Shown here: in pieces, positions 7,768-15,819 of the stretch
Position numbering within the stretch: position 1 is the first letter of the stretch
Layout: each line of letters starts with the position of its first letter
Virus record (IMG/VR): IMGVR_UViG_3300047548_000357
Location: 1 to 34,557 of that record
From: a virus
Reading direction: 5' to 3' (one strand)
Length of the DNA: 34,557 nucleotides
The notes under the pieces: model-generated
Database searches by the model: none
Told to the model about the DNA's origin: nothing
The model's input: only the letters and a program-made list of their open reading frames with translations
Program-made: the position numbers and the translations under genes

Positions 7768-9866
7768 TATGCGCCTTTAGTAATATTGCCAAGCTCTTTA
7801 ATAGCCTTCAGCACAATATCTGCCTGACGGTTACGGCTTTCCTCATCAGCAATATCCATCGCCAAGATGGCCTGAAGTTGCTTAACGGCCAGTTCAGCCT
7901 CTTTAATCCGCATCTCTGACTGATCGCGCTGATTGCGCATCTGAAGCTCGATACCTTTGCGAGTAAACTCAGCCTCCAGGTTTTGGCGCTCAAGATCAAG
8001 TTTTGCAGACTCAATTTGACTCTTTGCCTCAGTCTTTTCACGCTCAACCTGCGCCAGCATCTTAGCCATCTCTGCCTGCATATCCGGCGGCGGCTCTTTC
8101 GGCTGAGCAATTTGCGCCTCAACTTCTGGCGTAATCTCACTCATGAATACGCTAGCATCTTTAAACCCGGCGGCTTCAATCAAACGCGCCATAGAATCGC
8201 GGTACTGCCGGACAGAGACAAGCGGATTGGACGGGCCGTATGATTGGAGAATCTGCTCTTGCTTTGCGATAATCATCTGCAACATTGCCAATTTTTGCTC
8301 ACGGTCACCGGAGCCAAGGCCAACGTTAATTGAAACATCGTATTGGTTAGACCACATGCGCGGATCAAACTGAACAAACTTGCCACGCATGCGAACCAGC
8401 TTAGGTTTGTCCTGATATTTGCCCAGCAGATGCAGAATCCCTTTAAACAGGGACTTAACGCCAGTTTCAGCAAAGATTCGCGCAATCAACTCCAGCTTGC
8501 CCGAGTTAGACTTCATCATCGCAGCAACAGCGGTCGCGCTGACATTATTCAAAACGTCAGGGTCAAGACCTTGTTGCGCGTCACTAACACCAGTTCGCTT
8601 AGCTTGCACAGCGTCCAGATACTCAAGCATCGGGAATGCCTGAGCGGTCATAGACGGGACTTGAATCGGAACCATTGCGTTCGGGTTCTTCATGCGGATA
8701 ACGCCACCCGGAGTAGCGTTAAGCATGTCATCAATGTTTACCTGCCCATCAACAATTCCAACACGAGCATTGTTCGTTAGATACAGGTTATCCAGCATCT
8801 GACGCGTTACCGTAGACTTGATAAGCTGAATATCCATCGTCCGATCAGCAAGCGACTGCCCAAAGAACTTATGCGGAATAGGAATTGGGCAAACTGCATG
8901 GAACGGGACGTAATCACACTCGTCATCATCTAGAATTTCTGAGCCAGCGTAGACAATGCGGCGAAGCTCTGCCATGCCATCTTCATCCTCATCAATGCGG
9001 ATATAGCACTCAAATACCTCGATTGTCTGCATTGCAGGGTCAAGGCTAGTGTCTTCGTCAGGCTGCTCACCCTGAGAGAATCGAGCAACGCGCTCAGGCG
9101 TAAATTGCAGGTCATCGTAAGACGGCAATCCGTCCACAACCTTTTTATCGTAGCCAAGCGCAATAAGCTCGGATCGCGTCATCAAACGACGATGCGCGAC
9201 AAACGGCGACTCCTTAATAGTCCGAGCGGATTTAGAGATAATGAATTCTTCCGGCGGTACGTTCTCAATCTTTACGCAGCCGTACTTCTTTACAGAGCGA
9301 ACCTTAACTTCATAAACGGGAACTTGAATCGGCATGCCCATAGGGTCAATACCACCCTCAATAAACTCCACTTCCTGTTCAACAACCTCAAGCGCCCCGT
9401 CAGACAAGAGCATTGCAAGCTCATCTTCTGACAGGTTCTTGTATTTCTCTACATTAACGTCCTCTTTCTTCTCCCAATAGGCTTTCACCACGCCCACCTT
9501 TTGCAGTAGCGCGTCTTTGAACCAGTTGTGGAGAATCAGCAGACCGTCGTTTTCACGGTAGAAAACCCAGTTGCAATAATCAGTGGCTTGTTTTGCTGTT
9601 TCTTCATCGCCAGGGGATTGCGGCTCAAAGTAAACAATATCTTCCGTAGTCGTAAATACTCGGATTAGTTGCGGCAATGCGCCATCAATTGCTTCAGCAA
9701 CTTCTCCTGTAACAATCTGGCTCCGGCCTTCAATTTCATTGCCGTATGGATTGCGCAGGTAAAAATCAAGGGCTTTTCGACGCGCCTCAGTCGTTTCTGT
9801 CTCGATAAAACCAATAGCATTATCGATTTCATTATCGAGAATGCCTTTAATTTGTCCTGAATCCAT
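7767..9866 (-). CDS. Portal protein (SU10-type)
   Basis: 699 aa. The N-terminus ILDNEIDNAIGFIETETTEARRKALDFYLRNPYGNE followed by GRSQIVTGEVAEAIDGALPQLIRVF is diagnostic for the SU10/podovirus portal family, and the length fits. The middle has FHAVCPIPIPHKFFGQSLADRTMDIQ. The C-terminal about 120 residues form a long charged helix (MAKMLAQVEREKTEAKSQIESAK), probably the barrel. It forms the dodecameric ring through which DNA enters and leaves the head. It lies just downstream of terL. Confidence 0.92.
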   Translation of the reverse strand: MDSGQIKGILDNEIDNAIGFIETETTEARRKALDFYLRNPYGNEIEGRSQIVTGEVAEAIDGALPQLIRVFTTTEDIVYFEPQSPGDEETAKQATDYCNWVFYRENDGLLILHNWFKDALLQKVGVVKAYWEKKEDVNVEKYKNLSEDELAMLLSDGALEVVEQEVEFIEGGIDPMGMPIQVPVYEVKVRSVKKYGCVKIENVPPEEFIISKSARTIKESPFVAHRRLMTRSELIALGYDKKVVDGLPSYDDLQFTPERVARFSQGEQPDEDTSLDPAMQTIEVFECYIRIDEDEDGMAELRRIVYAGSEILDDDECDYVPFHAVCPIPIPHKFFGQSLADRTMDIQLIKSTVTRQMLDNLYLTNNARVGIVDGQVNIDDMLNATPGGVIRMKNPNAMVPIQVPSMTAQAFPMLEYLDAVQAKRTGVSDAQQGLDPDVLNNVSATAVAAMMKSNSGKLELIARIFAETGVKSLFKGILHLLGKYQDKPKLVRMRGKFVQFDPRMWSNQYDVSINVGLGSGDREQKLAMLQMIIAKQEQILQSYGPSNPLVSVRQYRDSMARLIEAAGFKDASVFMSEITPEVEAQIAQPKEPPPDMQAEMAKMLAQVEREKTEAKSQIESAKLDLERQNLEAEFTRKGIELQMRNQRDQSEMRIKEAELAVKQLQAILAMDIADEESRNRQADIVLKAIKELGNITKGA

Positions 9867-9895
9867 AGCTTGCCCTTAATGGCGAATTTTTGCCA

Positions 9896-11155
9896 TTATA
9901 CAATCCAATTTGTCTTAATAGGCAAAGTTGATTGCCACGAACTATCTGTTTCGTCAAGACCTATAGCCAAATACCTGAAAGCATCTGAATAATGGCTCGA
10001 CCAGTCGTGTAATGGCCGGTCATAGTAAACATTCCGCTTCTCGTCATATTCCCTACGATAATTTCTCAAAGCATTTAGTCCGTTCTTTGTGCGCGGATGA
10101 AACCAGCAGCGAGGAATCAACCTGCGAACCGCCTGAATACCATCAGGAACATTAAGCCTCGGGCATACTTGGACATTAAGCCCAGACTCCATTAGAACTT
10201 CTTTACGGCTCTTCCCCGTGCCTAGCTCCCTCACCTCTACGTCATGCGGCAAAATCTGCTCAAACGCTTGATAATGGTTCTCTCTGAGCCAGTTAACGTA
10301 CCAGTCTAGGCCAACGCCGTGATTCTCTACACAGTCTAGGATCCTGACTTCCTTACCAGTAACTTGTGCAACCCATAGTGCAGTCGAATCCCCCATACCA
10401 AGATCCCACGCAACAAAGCTGCGGCACAAATCGTCAGTAGGAAACTCAGTAATGCGACCAAGCCCTTCAATATCGTTAATGAGTTTCCCGTAGTAGCTCC
10501 CCTCAACTGCCGCGTTAAACGAGCATTCGAATTCCTGGTTGTACTTGTCATCGCCCATTTCCTGCTGCGCGGCCTTTAGCTCTGATACTGGCAGTACACC
10601 AGTTTGAGAGGCTTTAAACTCTAACAGCGCCCAATCTGGCGATTCTTCAGCCCTGTCTCGCAGATCTTTGAAGTGGTTATTCCCTTTAGGCGTACCAATA
10701 AACAGCGCCCATCCAGCACGGTCAGCTAGCGCAGGACGGATAATCTCGTTCCAAATCTTGGGGTTTTGATCGCCAACCTCATCGATAACAACGCCGTCAA
10801 AATACTGTCCGCGAAGGCTGTCAGGATTATCCGAACCGTAAAGAGAGATGCGCCGCCCCCAAAAGTCCACGCGCAATTCGGCGATGTTTGCCACGGCTTT
10901 TAATGGCCGAGTGAACTCTAGGACGTAATCCCACGCTACTCGCTTGGCCTGGCTGTACGTTGGAGCAATGTAAGCAAACCGTGGATTAGGCTTATCGCAC
11001 TGGACCGCCGCCTTAATGAGATGATTGATTGCGCTGACAGTTTTCCCCATACGCCGATGGGCAACTACCACTGTAAAGCGATGATTGTCGATAGCCTTAT
11101 GAATCTGCATTTGCTGCTCACGAGGCGTGTAGTCAATAGTAATCACATTTGGCAT
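9896..11155 (-). CDS. terL: Terminase large subunit (ATPase-nuclease)
   Basis: 419 aa, the packaging motor. Walker A-like AHRRMGKT lies at residues 32-39, Walker B VVIDE at 122-126, and a coupling motif GTPKG at about 154-158. The RNase H-like nuclease begins at VAWDLGMGDST (acidic residues D251 and D256), with a distal acid in SSHYSDAFRY near 390. The start (ATG at 11155) lies inside the last codons of the HNH gene, a 13-nt overlap. The protein is slightly compact for a terminase but has all motifs. It works with the small subunit upstream and the portal downstream; headful packaging is likely given the permuted-looking genome (inference). Confidence 0.95.
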   Translation of the reverse strand: MPNVITIDYTPREQQMQIHKAIDNHRFTVVVAHRRMGKTVSAINHLIKAAVQCDKPNPRFAYIAPTYSQAKRVAWDYVLEFTRPLKAVANIAELRVDFWGRRISLYGSDNPDSLRGQYFDGVVIDEVGDQNPKIWNEIIRPALADRAGWALFIGTPKGNNHFKDLRDRAEESPDWALLEFKASQTGVLPVSELKAAQQEMGDDKYNQEFECSFNAAVEGSYYGKLINDIEGLGRITEFPTDDLCRSFVAWDLGMGDSTALWVAQVTGKEVRILDCVENHGVGLDWYVNWLRENHYQAFEQILPHDVEVRELGTGKSRKEVLMESGLNVQVCPRLNVPDGIQAVRRLIPRCWFHPRTKNGLNALRNYRREYDEKRNVYYDRPLHDWSSHYSDAFRYLAIGLDETDSSWQSTLPIKTNWIV

Positions 11156-11559
11156 CGACCACCGCCTTTAGTGAATTGACCAGCTTTTTTACACAAAACA
11201 TGGGTTCTATGCAATTGATTCTCAGAAGCAGTAACAAATTCCAAATTTAAAAAATTATTATTTTTCTTGTTTCCGTCTATGTGATTTATTTCTAGAGAAA
11301 AATTCCCAGAACAAAAATGCTCGGCAACTAATCTATGGACATAATGATTTTTGCCACGGAATTTGAATCTAACCATTTCATATCCTTGGCCACCATTAAA
11401 TAACTTTAGATCTTTACCCTTCAAGCGTCTAATTGATTTTCCTCCCCATGGAGTTTTTACAATGAATTCCCTATCTTTTGACCTTACCTTTCCAGTATTG
11501 CTAATTTGGTAATTTTTATCAAAAGAAATATCAACCCAATGCTCTGTTATTTTTTCCAT
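11143..11559 (-). CDS. Free-standing HNH homing endonuclease (NUMOD4-HNH)
   Basis: 138 aa. A NUMOD4-like start (HWVDISFDKNYQISNTGKVRS, about residues 7-27) is followed by an HNH nuclease core: HRLVAEHFC, then EINHIDGNKKNN, then LEFVTASENQLHR. It lies between terS and terL with 13-nt overlaps at both ends. Its DNA is clearly AT-richer than the flanking packaging genes, a sign of independent acquisition. It would cut DNA at a specific site in genomes lacking it and spread by recombination. Packaging roles for HNH proteins encoded near terminases are also known, but the NUMOD4 module favours homing. Confidence 0.9.
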   Translation of the reverse strand: MEKITEHWVDISFDKNYQISNTGKVRSKDREFIVKTPWGGKSIRRLKGKDLKLFNGGQGYEMVRFKFRGKNHYVHRLVAEHFCSGNFSLEINHIDGNKKNNNFLNLEFVTASENQLHRTHVLCKKAGQFTKGGGRCQM

Positions 11560-11879
11560 GTCACCACATGCTCTTGAGGGCCACCATCAGCGCCAGTTAC
11601 CTCAGTGCGCGCCAGCTTAGGAATATGGTATTCGCTAAGCTTGTTCATCAGGTCTAGCGCCTTATATGGATCTTCTGCGGCTACCTCATTCAGCCACTTG
11701 TCCATATTCGGAGCATTACGCTCCAGCAGATTAGCAATAGCCTCTCTAACGATAGCTGTTGACTTGTTTACTGCACCCTTTGGACGACCTGGGCCAGCAG
11801 TGCCATCGCCGACTTTCCAGTTTTTTTTAGTTTCTTTATCTTCGTTTGTTTCCATTTTTGCACTACCTTTAGGTGTCAT
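11547..11879 (-). CDS. terS: Terminase small subunit-like protein
   Basis: 110 aa. The segment GPGRPKGAVNKSTAIVREAIANLLE is typical of the DNA-recognition start of small terminase-like proteins, followed by helices (DPYKALDLMNKLSEYHIPKLAR). It would recognise the packaging site and regulate TerL. ATG at 11879 is used; an alternative METNED start at 11855 has AAGGT about 10 nt upstream. The 3' end overlaps the HNH gene by 13 nt. Position just upstream of terL supports the call. Confidence 0.8.
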   Translation of the reverse strand: MTPKGSAKMETNEDKETKKNWKVGDGTAGPGRPKGAVNKSTAIVREAIANLLERNAPNMDKWLNEVAAEDPYKALDLMNKLSEYHIPKLARTEVTGADGGPQEHVVTWKK

Positions 11880-11903
11880 GCGTAAGTCAATTGGCCTTAC
11901 TAA

Positions 11904-12353
11904 TTAAAAACGAATTCCCCAATTAGGCATCGGCAGAACCATTTGACTATTGCCTGTAGGCATTACGCCAGTGGCTGCCTGACGTTGTGCTGCAAATTGT
12001 GGGAGCGTTTGCCCTAGTTGCTGGCGCATCATCAATACTTGCTGAAGAGTTTGAGGGGACAAGCCGGGCGGCATACCTTGTGATGATAGTGCCGCAGGGT
12101 TCATTGGTTGATTCATTGTTGGAATCGGCATATCTGGGCGCATTGGGATGCTTTGTATATTTGGCATCATCGGCTTACCTTGGTAAGGCATTCCCATAGG
12201 GCGACCAGGCATTGGCTGCTGAATCCTGCTGCTAATATTCATTGGCGCACTAGCTGGCATCATTCGTCCGCTAATACCCATAACTCCAGATTGTGGCGGT
12301 GCTTGCACTCCCGATTGACCTGCGCCTTGCGGCATTCCTGTAGGACCACCCAT
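11904..12353 (-). CDS. Met/Pro-rich low-complexity protein (unknown)
   Basis: 149 aa of strongly biased composition: I count 21 Met and 25 Pro, with Gln, Gly and Ser making up much of the rest and few acidic residues. Motifs such as RPMGMPYQGKPMMP recur loosely. A more ordered helix lies at SPQTLQQVLMMRQQLGQ. No signal peptide or membrane segment is visible. It follows the glycosyltransferase by one base after its stop, with GGGGAA as RBS. It is probably disordered; it may be a virion-associated or packaging-related linker protein, but this is only positional inference. Confidence 0.7.
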   Translation of the reverse strand: MGGPTGMPQGAGQSGVQAPPQSGVMGISGRMMPASAPMNISSRIQQPMPGRPMGMPYQGKPMMPNIQSIPMRPDMPIPTMNQPMNPAALSSQGMPPGLSPQTLQQVLMMRQQLGQTLPQFAAQRQAATGVMPTGNSQMVLPMPNWGIRF

Positions 12354-12354
12354 G

Positions 12355-13053
12355 CTATTCCCCTTCGTAAATATACTTGTACATATCAGGCCGGTTAGCC
12401 TTTATCCACTCTCTCGGTTCTTCGTGACATTTCTTAAAGTCAACTCCAACCGTCTGACTGCCAGCATGATGTACATACGCTCTGCTTACAAAATGCTGAA
12501 ATCCCGCTTTTTGCAGGTCATGACAGATTATATTATCTGAATACCAGTTTGTACTAGGAAACTTTGCCGTATCCCATGCCTCTCGGCTTATTGACGCGAA
12601 TATCGGGGCGATTACATCTGTAAGCTTAATTTGATCTTCTGACCTACGCTTTAGGCCGACAAAATCATCATTATCTACAGGGAATCGAATGTTTTGATCT
12701 TGCAACACATAATCTGACCTAGCACCTAAGAAGCCTGCTCTGAATCCCCTGCTACTCAGCAACTCACTATCCTCTTTCATTAGAGAAATAGTCGTTGGCG
12801 TAAGCACTACATCATCGTTAGCAAGGATTACGCTATCAAAACCATCTCGGAATGCTACGTCTGTCGCTGCGTTATAGGCATCGCCAAAGTTACTTTGTAA
12901 GTTTGGGAACAATACGGCGTTTACAGAATGTCGGTACTTATGCGGATTTACATGCGATATGTAAAGCGGCAAACCTGGCGCATAGCATTTGATTGATGCA
13001 AGCAGCACATCAAGGCCAGGATTGCCAATCGAGCATATGACTATGGCTTGCAT
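12355..13053 (-). CDS. Glycosyltransferase family 2-like protein
   Basis: 232 aa from ATG at 13053 (an upstream in-frame TTG was rejected). GT-A features: MQAIVICSIGNPGLDVLLASI at the start, NFGDAYNAATDVA (nucleotide-sugar handling), and DSVILANDDVVLTP with the NDD acidic motif at residues 79-81. A late YVHHAGSQT segment resembles the C-terminal HxAG-like motif of rhamnosyl/GT2 enzymes. The start overlaps the methyltransferase by 13 nt, so both are probably co-translated. The acceptor is unknown: host surface glycan, virion protein or modified DNA base. Confidence 0.85.
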   Translation of the reverse strand: MQAIVICSIGNPGLDVLLASIKCYAPGLPLYISHVNPHKYRHSVNAVLFPNLQSNFGDAYNAATDVAFRDGFDSVILANDDVVLTPTTISLMKEDSELLSSRGFRAGFLGARSDYVLQDQNIRFPVDNDDFVGLKRRSEDQIKLTDVIAPIFASISREAWDTAKFPSTNWYSDNIICHDLQKAGFQHFVSRAYVHHAGSQTVGVDFKKCHEEPREWIKANRPDMYKYIYEGE

Positions 13054-13559
13054 ATTCCCCAAAAATATAAGTCAGCAGGGCATTTGTTTGTCATAAATCC
13101 GTATGACTCAAACTCATCAAAGCTGAATTTTTCCCTGAAATCCTGCTCCGTCAAATTCCTATAATAGTCATTGCAAAACGGCGCATCTGACGGACTTGTT
13201 CGCTTAGTGCCATGCTCTGGCCTGCCTTCTGTTGCACAAGAGAAAAACACTAGACCGCGACACATACGAATCATGTTGCGAAATGTCGCCTCCCATTGCT
13301 CGTTATGCTCAAAACATTCACACGATGCAACAACAGCAAACGATTTATCAGGAAAGTCTAATTCTTCGCCTTTTGCAACTAAGTCAACACCCTGCCCGTT
13401 GCCAAGATCAACGCCAATATAATCACATCCATCAAAAAACTGACGTATTGAACCATTAATATCTAGGCTTCCAATTTCCAATACTTTCTGTCCTGCAAAA
13501 AATATAGGAAATCGCAGCCTCAACGACCGAACAAAATCTAGCTGGCTTTGATGGCTCAT
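13041..13559 (-). CDS. SAM-dependent class I methyltransferase
   Basis: 172 aa. Motif I is VLEIGSLDINGSIRQFF (about 26-42), motif II is CDYIGVDLGNGQGVDLV with the ribose-binding acid in IGVDLG, and motif IV-like DKSFAVVASCECFEHNEQWEATF follows. This small-molecule-type methyltransferase pattern is common beside sugar-modifying enzymes. It overlaps the glycosyltransferase, and its start shares ATGA with the upstream 52-aa gene. No target-recognition domain is visible, so DNA methylation is less likely than methylation of a sugar or small metabolite (inference). Confidence 0.88.
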   Translation of the reverse strand: MSHQSQLDFVRSLRLRFPIFFAGQKVLEIGSLDINGSIRQFFDGCDYIGVDLGNGQGVDLVAKGEELDFPDKSFAVVASCECFEHNEQWEATFRNMIRMCRGLVFFSCATEGRPEHGTKRTSPSDAPFCNDYYRNLTEQDFREKFSFDEFESYGFMTNKCPADLYFWGICKP

Positions 13560-13714
13560 TTTTTCTTTTTTGCTTTACCAGCTTCAGAAAGTGCAATAGC
13601 TACAGCCTGTTTTTGCGGTTTAACTACAGGGCCACCCTTACCAGAATGCAGCGTACCGCCTTTGTATTCACGCATTACAGAACTAATCTTTTTCTCTGCT
13701 TTAGTCTTTTTCAT
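13556..13714 (-). CDS. DUF6496-like small basic protein
   Basis: 52 aa, beginning MKKTKAEKKISSVMREYKGG and continuing LHSGKGGPVVKPQKQAVAIALSEAG, ending in a lysine run. The pattern VMRE(Y/F)K.G.L.SG...VK..KQAIAIALSEA is a recurrent phage and plasmid microprotein (DUF6496) of unknown function. It starts 14 nt inside the nuclease gene and ends with ATGA into the methyltransferase gene. Being short and highly basic it may bind nucleic acid; this is inference. Confidence 0.85.
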   Translation of the reverse strand: MKKTKAEKKISSVMREYKGGTLHSGKGGPVVKPQKQAVAIALSEAGKAKKKK

Positions 13715-13991
13715 TTAGCATTTCCTTTACTTGATCAAGTAATTCTTGCTCAGTAATTTCATATTTACTCTCAAATGCTTTACGTCCCATGCCGTGATAA
13801 CCAGTATTCCCTCGATGATGCTCTGGACATAACGGCAAAACATTGTAATTCGAGTTTCTTACTCCAAAACCTAAACCAATTCCACGAATATGATGAATTT
13901 CAGCAAATGAACCTGGATAGCCTAGCCTGTAGCAAATTATACATCCCAAGTCAGAAACTTTTGACAAGTAAATTTTCTCGTCTTTTTTCAT
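13701..13991 (-). CDS. Ref-like HNH nuclease (RecA-dependent nuclease family)
   Basis: 96 aa. Zinc/HNH pattern: CIIC at 17-20, EIHHIRG (about 32-38), then LPLCPEHHRGN (about 53-62) and HGMGRKAFESKY. This is the hallmark arrangement of the P1 Ref-type nuclease domain (C..C, HH, CP.HH, HG.GR.A(F/W)E.KY), which cuts DNA at RecA-held D-loops. Length matches the isolated nuclease domain. It may help recombination with the ERF annealing protein encoded elsewhere, or process concatemers. The functional assignment is by motif only. Confidence 0.85.
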   Translation of the reverse strand: MKKDEKIYLSKVSDLGCIICYRLGYPGSFAEIHHIRGIGLGFGVRNSNYNVLPLCPEHHRGNTGYHGMGRKAFESKYEITEQELLDQVKEMLNEKD

Positions 13992-13994
13992 AAA

Positions 13995-14210
13995 TTAGGA
14001 GTTCTTCTCCTTTAGCTTGGCTTCGATGGCAAGCAAACTTTCCTTAAAAGTCATCTTATCTAAACAAGAAAATCTTTCCTCATCAGTTAAGCTATGCCAT
14101 TCACGCTTTTGTGTTGCGTCATTAATTTTATACTCATCACAAAAAATACATCGCCAAACATCCTGACGTTTACTTCCTATATAAATCCATTGATGAACGC
14201 AATTATTCAT
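13995..14210 (-). CDS. Small zinc-ribbon-like protein (unknown)
   Basis: 71 aa. MNNCVHQWIYIGSKRQDVWRCIFCDEYKI has C4, H6 and a CIFC pair (C21, C24), suggesting a small metal-binding knuckle. The C-terminal half is a charged helix (TFKESLLAIEAKLKEKNS). Its start overlaps the preceding stop (ATGA). Similar short C-H...C-C phage proteins are common and uncharacterised. Nucleic-acid or protein binding is possible. Confidence 0.65.
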   Translation of the reverse strand: MNNCVHQWIYIGSKRQDVWRCIFCDEYKINDATQKREWHSLTDEERFSCLDKMTFKESLLAIEAKLKEKNS

Positions 14211-14557
14211 TTATTTTTCTCCACTATCTTTGATTCAATAGCCTTTGCAAACTCATAGATAGGCAAGTAAGTCATTCCTTTCGTATCTACCATTACCTTT
14301 ATCCATATTTCTTTGCAATCATCTTCTGATAATTTTTTAAACTTTTGCAGTTTTTCAATAATCCCCAAAATAGATGTATTTAACGCAGCACGAATTAAAA
14401 CTAGCGTTTCGTCAATCATATCATCGTAAACACCAGGGTCAGTTTTTTTAATGACCTCTAAAGTCATTTTGGCTTCTTCTAACGCTTCTGTGTCTTTCAT
14501 GACTGCCGAATATATTTTGTCAATGTCCGACCTTACTTCTGTATTGTTTTCAATCAT
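14207..14557 (-). CDS. Hypothetical helical protein
   Basis: 116 aa, MIENNTEVRSDIDKIYSAVMKDTEAL. It is almost wholly helical with alternating charged and hydrophobic residues, and no catalytic, membrane or metal motif is seen. A good GGGGAAG RBS precedes ATG, and both ends overlap neighbours by 4-8 nt. DNA here is AT-richer than the gene upstream. I do not recognise the family. Confidence 0.6.
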   Translation of the reverse strand: MIENNTEVRSDIDKIYSAVMKDTEALEEAKMTLEVIKKTDPGVYDDMIDETLVLIRAALNTSILGIIEKLQKFKKLSEDDCKEIWIKVMVDTKGMTYLPIYEFAKAIESKIVEKNK

Positions 14558-14903
14558 AGTTCTTCCCCATCATTTTTCCACGCGCCCATATTGCACCGCT
14601 AAAAAATGATTCATCGAACACATGGTTTTTAGCTTCGTTGCGTATTTCCTCATCCGTCAGCCCCTGCCACGGGCGCTTCGGTGGGGCGGTGTAGAGTGGT
14701 TGCAGTTCATTAACTGGGTTGACTTCGTCTTTTGCGTCTAACGGGTAAACAACGCCGTGTTTACTTATCCACGCCACCGGCTCCTGTTCTTTCTCAGCAA
14801 GACGGGCGCGGAGGGTTTCGATCAGGCGCAGCCTCCCTCTTGCATCCCAATTTACAAACGCAGCCAGCACCTGCTGCGCTTCCTCGCGTGTTAGGGTAAT
14901 CAT
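14550..14903 (-). CDS. Conserved phage accessory protein (EPVAW/PLYTAPP family)
   Basis: 117 aa from ATG at 14903, which overlaps the upstream TGA as ATGA. It carries the phrase QEPVAWISKHGVVYPL, then LQPLYTAPPKRPWQGLTDEEI, a modular text found in many proteobacterial phage and prophage proteins of unknown role. The N-terminal part is a helix (LTREEAQQVLAAFVNW). No enzyme motif is visible. It is typical cargo of early/middle regions. Confidence 0.75.
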   Translation of the reverse strand: MITLTREEAQQVLAAFVNWDARGRLRLIETLRARLAEKEQEPVAWISKHGVVYPLDAKDEVNPVNELQPLYTAPPKRPWQGLTDEEIRNEAKNHVFDESFFSGAIWARGKMMGKNYD

Positions 14904-15115
14904 TTCATCACCCCGCGCCAAGGTAGGTTTTGTACTTTTGAGCGAAAATTTTTCCACGACAAACTAGACGCCACGTCTGGCATTGGTGAGTACAGCCCCC
15001 AAAATTTTCCGTTCCAGTACGAGTAACTTGCTATACCCTTACCAAAAATATTTCGCCGGTAAACCCCAACCCGCACCGGCTTCTGGTCGCCGGAAAACCA
15101 CGGTGTCAGTTTCAT
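14900..15115 (-). CDS. Small conserved phage protein (unknown)
   Basis: 71 aa: MKLTPWFSGDQKPVRVGVYRRN, YSYWNGKFWG and a final QNLPWRGV. Short W/Y-rich proteins with a PWFSG..KPVR.GVY start and ending ...PWRG are widespread in phages of Gram-negative bacteria, uncharacterised. ATGA overlaps occur at both ends. The aromatic-rich small beta fold suggests a binding protein rather than an enzyme. Confidence 0.7.
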   Translation of the reverse strand: MKLTPWFSGDQKPVRVGVYRRNIFGKGIASYSYWNGKFWGLYSPMPDVASSLSWKNFRSKVQNLPWRGVMK

Positions 15116-15423
15116 TCCAACACCTCCGCTTTCTTCAGCTTGCCTGTCTCGCCGCAGTAATAGATTCGCAAATTTGGCTGACCTACAGCTTCAGCATTTA
15201 CAAAAGCATTTGTTATGTACGCTGCGATGTTTCCATTTCGTGGTGCATGTACTCTGGCATACATCACAACATCCGGCTTCGGCTCGGGCTTGATGCGGTA
15301 AACAATAGCCTCGTTCCAATACGGGCTTTCACGCGGCAACCAAGATTCACCATCCCACATCTCAACCTCCGCGCCATCGGCCCATGCTTTGATTAGCTCT
15401 GCGTGCTTGTGTGGTGTTTTCAT
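15112..15423 (-). CDS. Conserved phage protein (KHAELIKAWADGAEVE family)
   Basis: 103 aa. The start MKTPHKHAELIKAWADGAEVE with a following W-rich segment and YRIKPEPKPDVV is a well-known recurring phage protein pattern with no assigned function. The C-terminal half contains RIYYCGETGKLKKAEV. It overlaps both neighbours by 4 nt. I see no basis for a functional call. Confidence 0.75.
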   Translation of the reverse strand: MKTPHKHAELIKAWADGAEVEMWDGESWLPRESPYWNEAIVYRIKPEPKPDVVMYARVHAPRNGNIAAYITNAFVNAEAVGQPNLRIYYCGETGKLKKAEVLE

Positions 15424-15752
15424 TGCGTATTCCTATCTATATTCCTATTAGACGCTTCCTGTGAGCGCCAGACGTCGATCCTGGCTTGTGCCGCTACCAG
15501 CATCCACCTTAGTCTTTCGGCTTCTTCTACAGCCTGTTTAAGACCATCCAAAACTTCAAGGTACTCAGGATGACTATAGGCGAATGATTCCTTGTCCGCA
15601 ATTGTATTTCCCAATGCGTTCTGGAAAATGATAGCTTTCTTTGATTTCCTGTATTCTGATAAAAATGTGACATTAGCCTTGGCTTTAGCGTAGGCTTCAG
15701 CGTTTTTAATCATGTAAAGGATTGCTTCGTTAGGGTCTATTTGTTTTGTCAT
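15420..15752 (-). CDS. Conserved phage coiled-coil protein (unknown)
   Basis: 110 aa. NAEAYAKAKANVTFLSEYRKSKKAIIF, then SYAYSHPEYLEVL-like and RLRWMLVAAQARIDVWRSQEASNR match a small protein often found near replication/recombination genes of phages. It is strongly helical. The start at 15752 lacks a clear SD. It follows the 15753-16144 RNA-rich interval and is the first gene of the block running to the methyltransferase. Confidence 0.75.
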   Translation of the reverse strand: MTKQIDPNEAILYMIKNAEAYAKAKANVTFLSEYRKSKKAIIFQNALGNTIADKESFAYSHPEYLEVLDGLKQAVEEAERLRWMLVAAQARIDVWRSQEASNRNIDRNTQ

Positions 15753-15819
15753 TGCAATAATATTTCATTGGACAATAGGACAGGACGAGAGGTTGATCTA
15801 TACCTACTTCTCGCACTAG

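Noticed and set aside
8343-8780. 145-codon rightward frame inside the portal gene
   Set aside because: Antisense shadow of a well-supported portal; no RBS or family pattern.
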